64,000 nucleotides of DNA from Conus ventricosus (taxonomy: Eukaryota > Mollusca > Gastropoda > Neogastropoda > Conidae), in the NCBI GenBank assembly GCA_018398815.1, contig CM031604.1:53744377-53808376 (forward strand). The letters are read 5' to 3'. This document shows, one piece after another, positions 61,766 through 64,000 of this stretch. The number at the start of each line of letters is the position of its first letter. The first letter of the stretch is position 1. The notes under the pieces are model-generated. The model was not told the DNA's origin and did not search any database. It saw only the letters and a program-made list of their open reading frames with translations. A program made the position numbers and the translations under genes.

Positions 61766-61806
61766 CGCGCGCGCGCGTGTGTGTGTGCGTGCGTGTGTGT
61801 GTGTTC
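61681..61806. repeat. (CG)n(GT)n microsatellite
   Basis: GCGCGC and GTGTGT alternating purine-pyrimidine tract. Confidence 0.95.
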
Positions 61807-62014
61807 TTCAATTTAATCTCTATCCACATTACGCGATATTTGCTTAACAGGAAATCGAAGTCAAATCTACATAAATAACATTTAAGAATACGCAAATAAA
61901 TATATTTGCCAGACGTAACATATGTTAAAACAACAACAACAGAAAAAACCCAGCATTCAACTACTGATAAATGATGGGACTTCGAGTTCATGCCAGTGTC
62001 ATATGCCTATGATA

Positions 62015-62017
<3 letters not shown>

Positions 62018-62081
<64 letters not shown>

Positions 62082-62148
62082 AGTGTGTGAGTGTGAGAAT
62101 GTGTGTGTGCGCGTTTGTGTGTGTTTTTGTGTGTATGTGTGTGTGTGA

Positions 62149-62184
<36 letters not shown>

Positions 62185-62190
62185 GTGTGT
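62018..62190. repeat. (GT)n microsatellite
   Basis: Long GT tract with interruptions. Confidence 0.95.
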
Positions 62191-62199
62191 TTGTTTGTA

Positions 62200-62263
62200 T
62201 GGGTAAGGTAATGTTTCTTATTATTATAGCCTAGCCGACCGCAAAGGGCCACATCAGGGCTGT
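62200..62263 (-). mobile_element. 3' tail of the GGCTGGGCTATAA retroelement family (minus)
   Basis: Reads on plus as GGTAAGGTAATG ... TATAGCCTAGCCGACCGCAA AGGGCCACATCAGGGCTG, the reverse complement of the tail at 62736. It is wedged between two GT microsatellites. Confidence 0.65.
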
Positions 62264-62297
62264 TTGTGTTCGTGTGTGTACGCGCGCGCGCGCGCGA

Positions 62298-62328
<31 letters not shown>

Positions 62329-62392
62329 TCGCGCGCGCGTGCGCAAATGTGTGTGTGTGTGCGTGTGTGTGTGTGCGCTTGCGAACGCGCGC

Positions 62393-62439
<47 letters not shown>

Positions 62440-62440
62440 T
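62264..62440. repeat. (GT)n(CG)n microsatellite
   Basis: GT runs alternating with CGCGCG stretches. Confidence 0.95.
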
Positions 62441-62735
62441 GCGTGATGCGTGCAAGCGTGCGCGAGCACGCTCAAGGGTGTGTATTATAAATTCTTTCGT
62501 ATCCCCATCCCACAGAAATGTTTTACCACACTCACATCATTATGACTTTAATTTTACTGAATTAACACTCATTTGCCCAAGTTTTTCTGTGCATAATAAA
62601 ACTAACCAAAAACACATTTTATCGTGTTTATAACTTACTTGACGAACGAAAGGAACTTACCAGATTTTGATTCACTTTATACTCTTTCTTGTCTTCTTAT
62701 GAGTTGGAGCACGACTTCAAACCATGACACGGAAA

Positions 62736-62800
62736 TCCAGCCCTGATGTGGCCCTTTGTGGTCGGCTGGGCTATAAGCAACATTATCTTATCTTATCTGA
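62736..62800 (+). mobile_element. 3' tail of the GGCTGGGCTATAA retroelement family (plus)
   Basis: AGCCCTGATGTGGCCCTTTG then TGGTCGGCTGGGCTATAAGC and CATTATCTTATCTTATC. It has a clean (ATCTT)n tail and faces the opposite copy at 62200. Confidence 0.7.
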
Positions 62801-63199
62801 CACGGAAATCGTTGCGCATGGAAGCCGTTTACTGGTTTGGCTTCTGAACTCCTCTACACGCGCACAGTGAACACTGGAAAGTTAAAGAGAAAAGCCTTGG
62901 ATATCCAATAGTGACACGAGACCATCTACATTTCAAGCGACAAACGTTAAAGTTTGAATCCTGTTGTACCTCACATCTGCTCCGTTATTCCTGCGAAAAA
63001 CACACCCAACATTCTCTCCGCTTCTCTCACAATTCGTGTACATCTGGTCAACGCTGTCCTGTTACCGAGTTCATAGACTCTTGGGCCCGTGACAACGCGA
63101 CACGTTTTTCACGTGCCGTGTCACTGTGACGTAGCTGTCTTTCAAGTCCGCTTAAAACAGAATCATGTACTCCGCCAGGGCGTTATCAAACTTGTTTCT

Positions 63200-63263
63200 G
63201 TCACGGCGCAGTGGTTAGTGTTGCGGATTCGCGACTGGAAAGTAGCGGGTCCGATTCCTATCA
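63200..63263 (+). mobile_element. tRNA-derived SINE head
   Basis: CGGCGCAGTGGTTAGTGTTG has a box A-like element and CGGGTCCGATTCC a box B. No complete tRNA cloverleaf (no intact acceptor stem) was seen, so a SINE head is likelier than a tRNA gene. Confidence 0.6.
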
Positions 63264-63589
63264 AGATCATTTCATTTATATTTATGCGACATTTTGGCCT
63301 ATGAGACTGGCTTCTACCCAGAACCATACAGTCGGGTTTCGTCTTTTGAAATGGACGTGTCTCTCAAAGTGCTGCTCATGTTTCCTAACCAAGATCGCAG
63401 GTGTCTGCTTCTCTCGGGACCTGGTTGATGCACCGGGATACATTATGACAGTAAGCGTGGAGTACGGACCTGTCACGCCGTCTCAGACCAAATGGAGCTG
63501 TCGTTTATCTTCTCATATTCGTTGAAACGAACATCTTGCGCCCAGTTCCAGAAGATCCGTGATTGCTCTTGCTTCGTTTTCATTGTCCT

Positions 63590-63760
63590 GAATGTCGTTG
63601 ATCTGGCCTGATGAAGCCCGAAGAGGTAGAAACGCGTCGTGTTTTGTCTTGTCATTTGTTTGTCTCTGTTGTTTGGCGCATTCACTGACAGTTCTTTTCA
63701 AAATTTATTTAAATATCCGCCTGCAGTCACCTCATTTTGAAAGTTTAATATCGAAACCGG
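63590..63760 (+). mobile_element. hammerhead-core element related to the 58.5-58.8 kb inverted repeat
   Basis: CTGATGA at 63608-63614 is followed by a small stem (GCC...GGT) and GAAAC at 63629-63633, then the self-complementary ACGCGT. Downstream order (GGCG, CAAAATTT, CCGCCTGCAG, TCATTTTGAAA) parallels the plus arm at 58.73-58.81 kb. Hammerhead motifs are known in the terminal repeats of Penelope-like elements; the assignment here is inference. Confidence 0.5.
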
Positions 63761-64000
63761 ACCAGCAGCGGCTGACATGTGGAAGCCAAGCAGTCATACC
63801 ATGTTTGGACCCCTGATCAGGGATCAGGTCACAAACAGAGACGTTCTTATGATCCACTTCTACGTCAGTGGGGTTACATTTCAGGCTTGTCACGTGACAT
63901 TTCTCTTTTGTCAGCGAAACCTGCCCCTTAGATACCTATGACAACTGTTATATAGCATCACACGTCTCCTTGTTTGTTCTGTGTGCTCTGTGCTGTCATG
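63761..64000. other. window edge, no supported gene
   Basis: Unremarkable sequence to the end of the window; the alpha2delta gene should continue beyond it on the minus strand. Confidence 0.3.

Noticed and set aside
61681..62490. Cys-Val and Thr-His repeat ORFs
   Set aside because: Translations of (GT)n/(CA)n microsatellites on either strand.

Overview
The window is animal nuclear DNA: split exons with GT-AG introns, dense (GT)n/(GA)n microsatellites, many minisatellites, a non-LTR retrotransposon and tRNA-headed SINEs. There are no bacterial operons, rRNA genes or CRISPR arrays. A marine mollusc, probably a gastropod, is my best guess from the style of the repeats; this is inference.

The main gene lies on the minus strand. 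Six consecutive coding exons, from about 56.07 kb down to a stop codon at 26713, encode the C-terminal part of a voltage-gated calcium-channel alpha2delta subunit (CACNA2D family). Every exon junction keeps the reading frame. One intron (29292..29903) has AT and AC ends with a near-perfect U12-type 5' splice site and branch site, so it looks like a minor-spliceosome intron. Exons for the N-terminal part were not found in the window and probably lie beyond 64 kb.

Layout. 1-10.8 kb: low-complexity, error-rich-looking sequence with a (CA)n tract, a ~1.1 kb noisy direct repeat (3.16-4.27 and 7.85-9.0 kb) and a ~72 bp minisatellite. 11.68-12.93 kb: an intronless plus-strand gene for an ankyrin/SOCS-box-like protein with an apparent frameshift near its 5' end. 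13-26 kb: mostly non-coding, with candidate exons (19.3 kb plus; 18.4-19.0, 23.0-23.3, 24.4 and 25.0 kb minus), a decayed duplicate of the 19.3 kb exon at 21.9 kb, and a 550 bp polypurine tract. 26.7-56.1 kb: alpha2delta exons, whose 14.3 kb intron carries a 5'-truncated, frameshifted EN-RT-RNase H retrotransposon (36.86-40.57 kb). 51.4-54.5 kb: a 3.1 kb 23/28 bp minisatellite. 56-64 kb: microsatellites, a 115 bp inverted repeat with hammerhead-like cores, a duplicated palindromic 17-mer array, and retroelement tails.

The genes do not form a functional cluster. The clearest biology is the alpha2delta gene with its AT-AC intron, and the repeat structures around and inside it.
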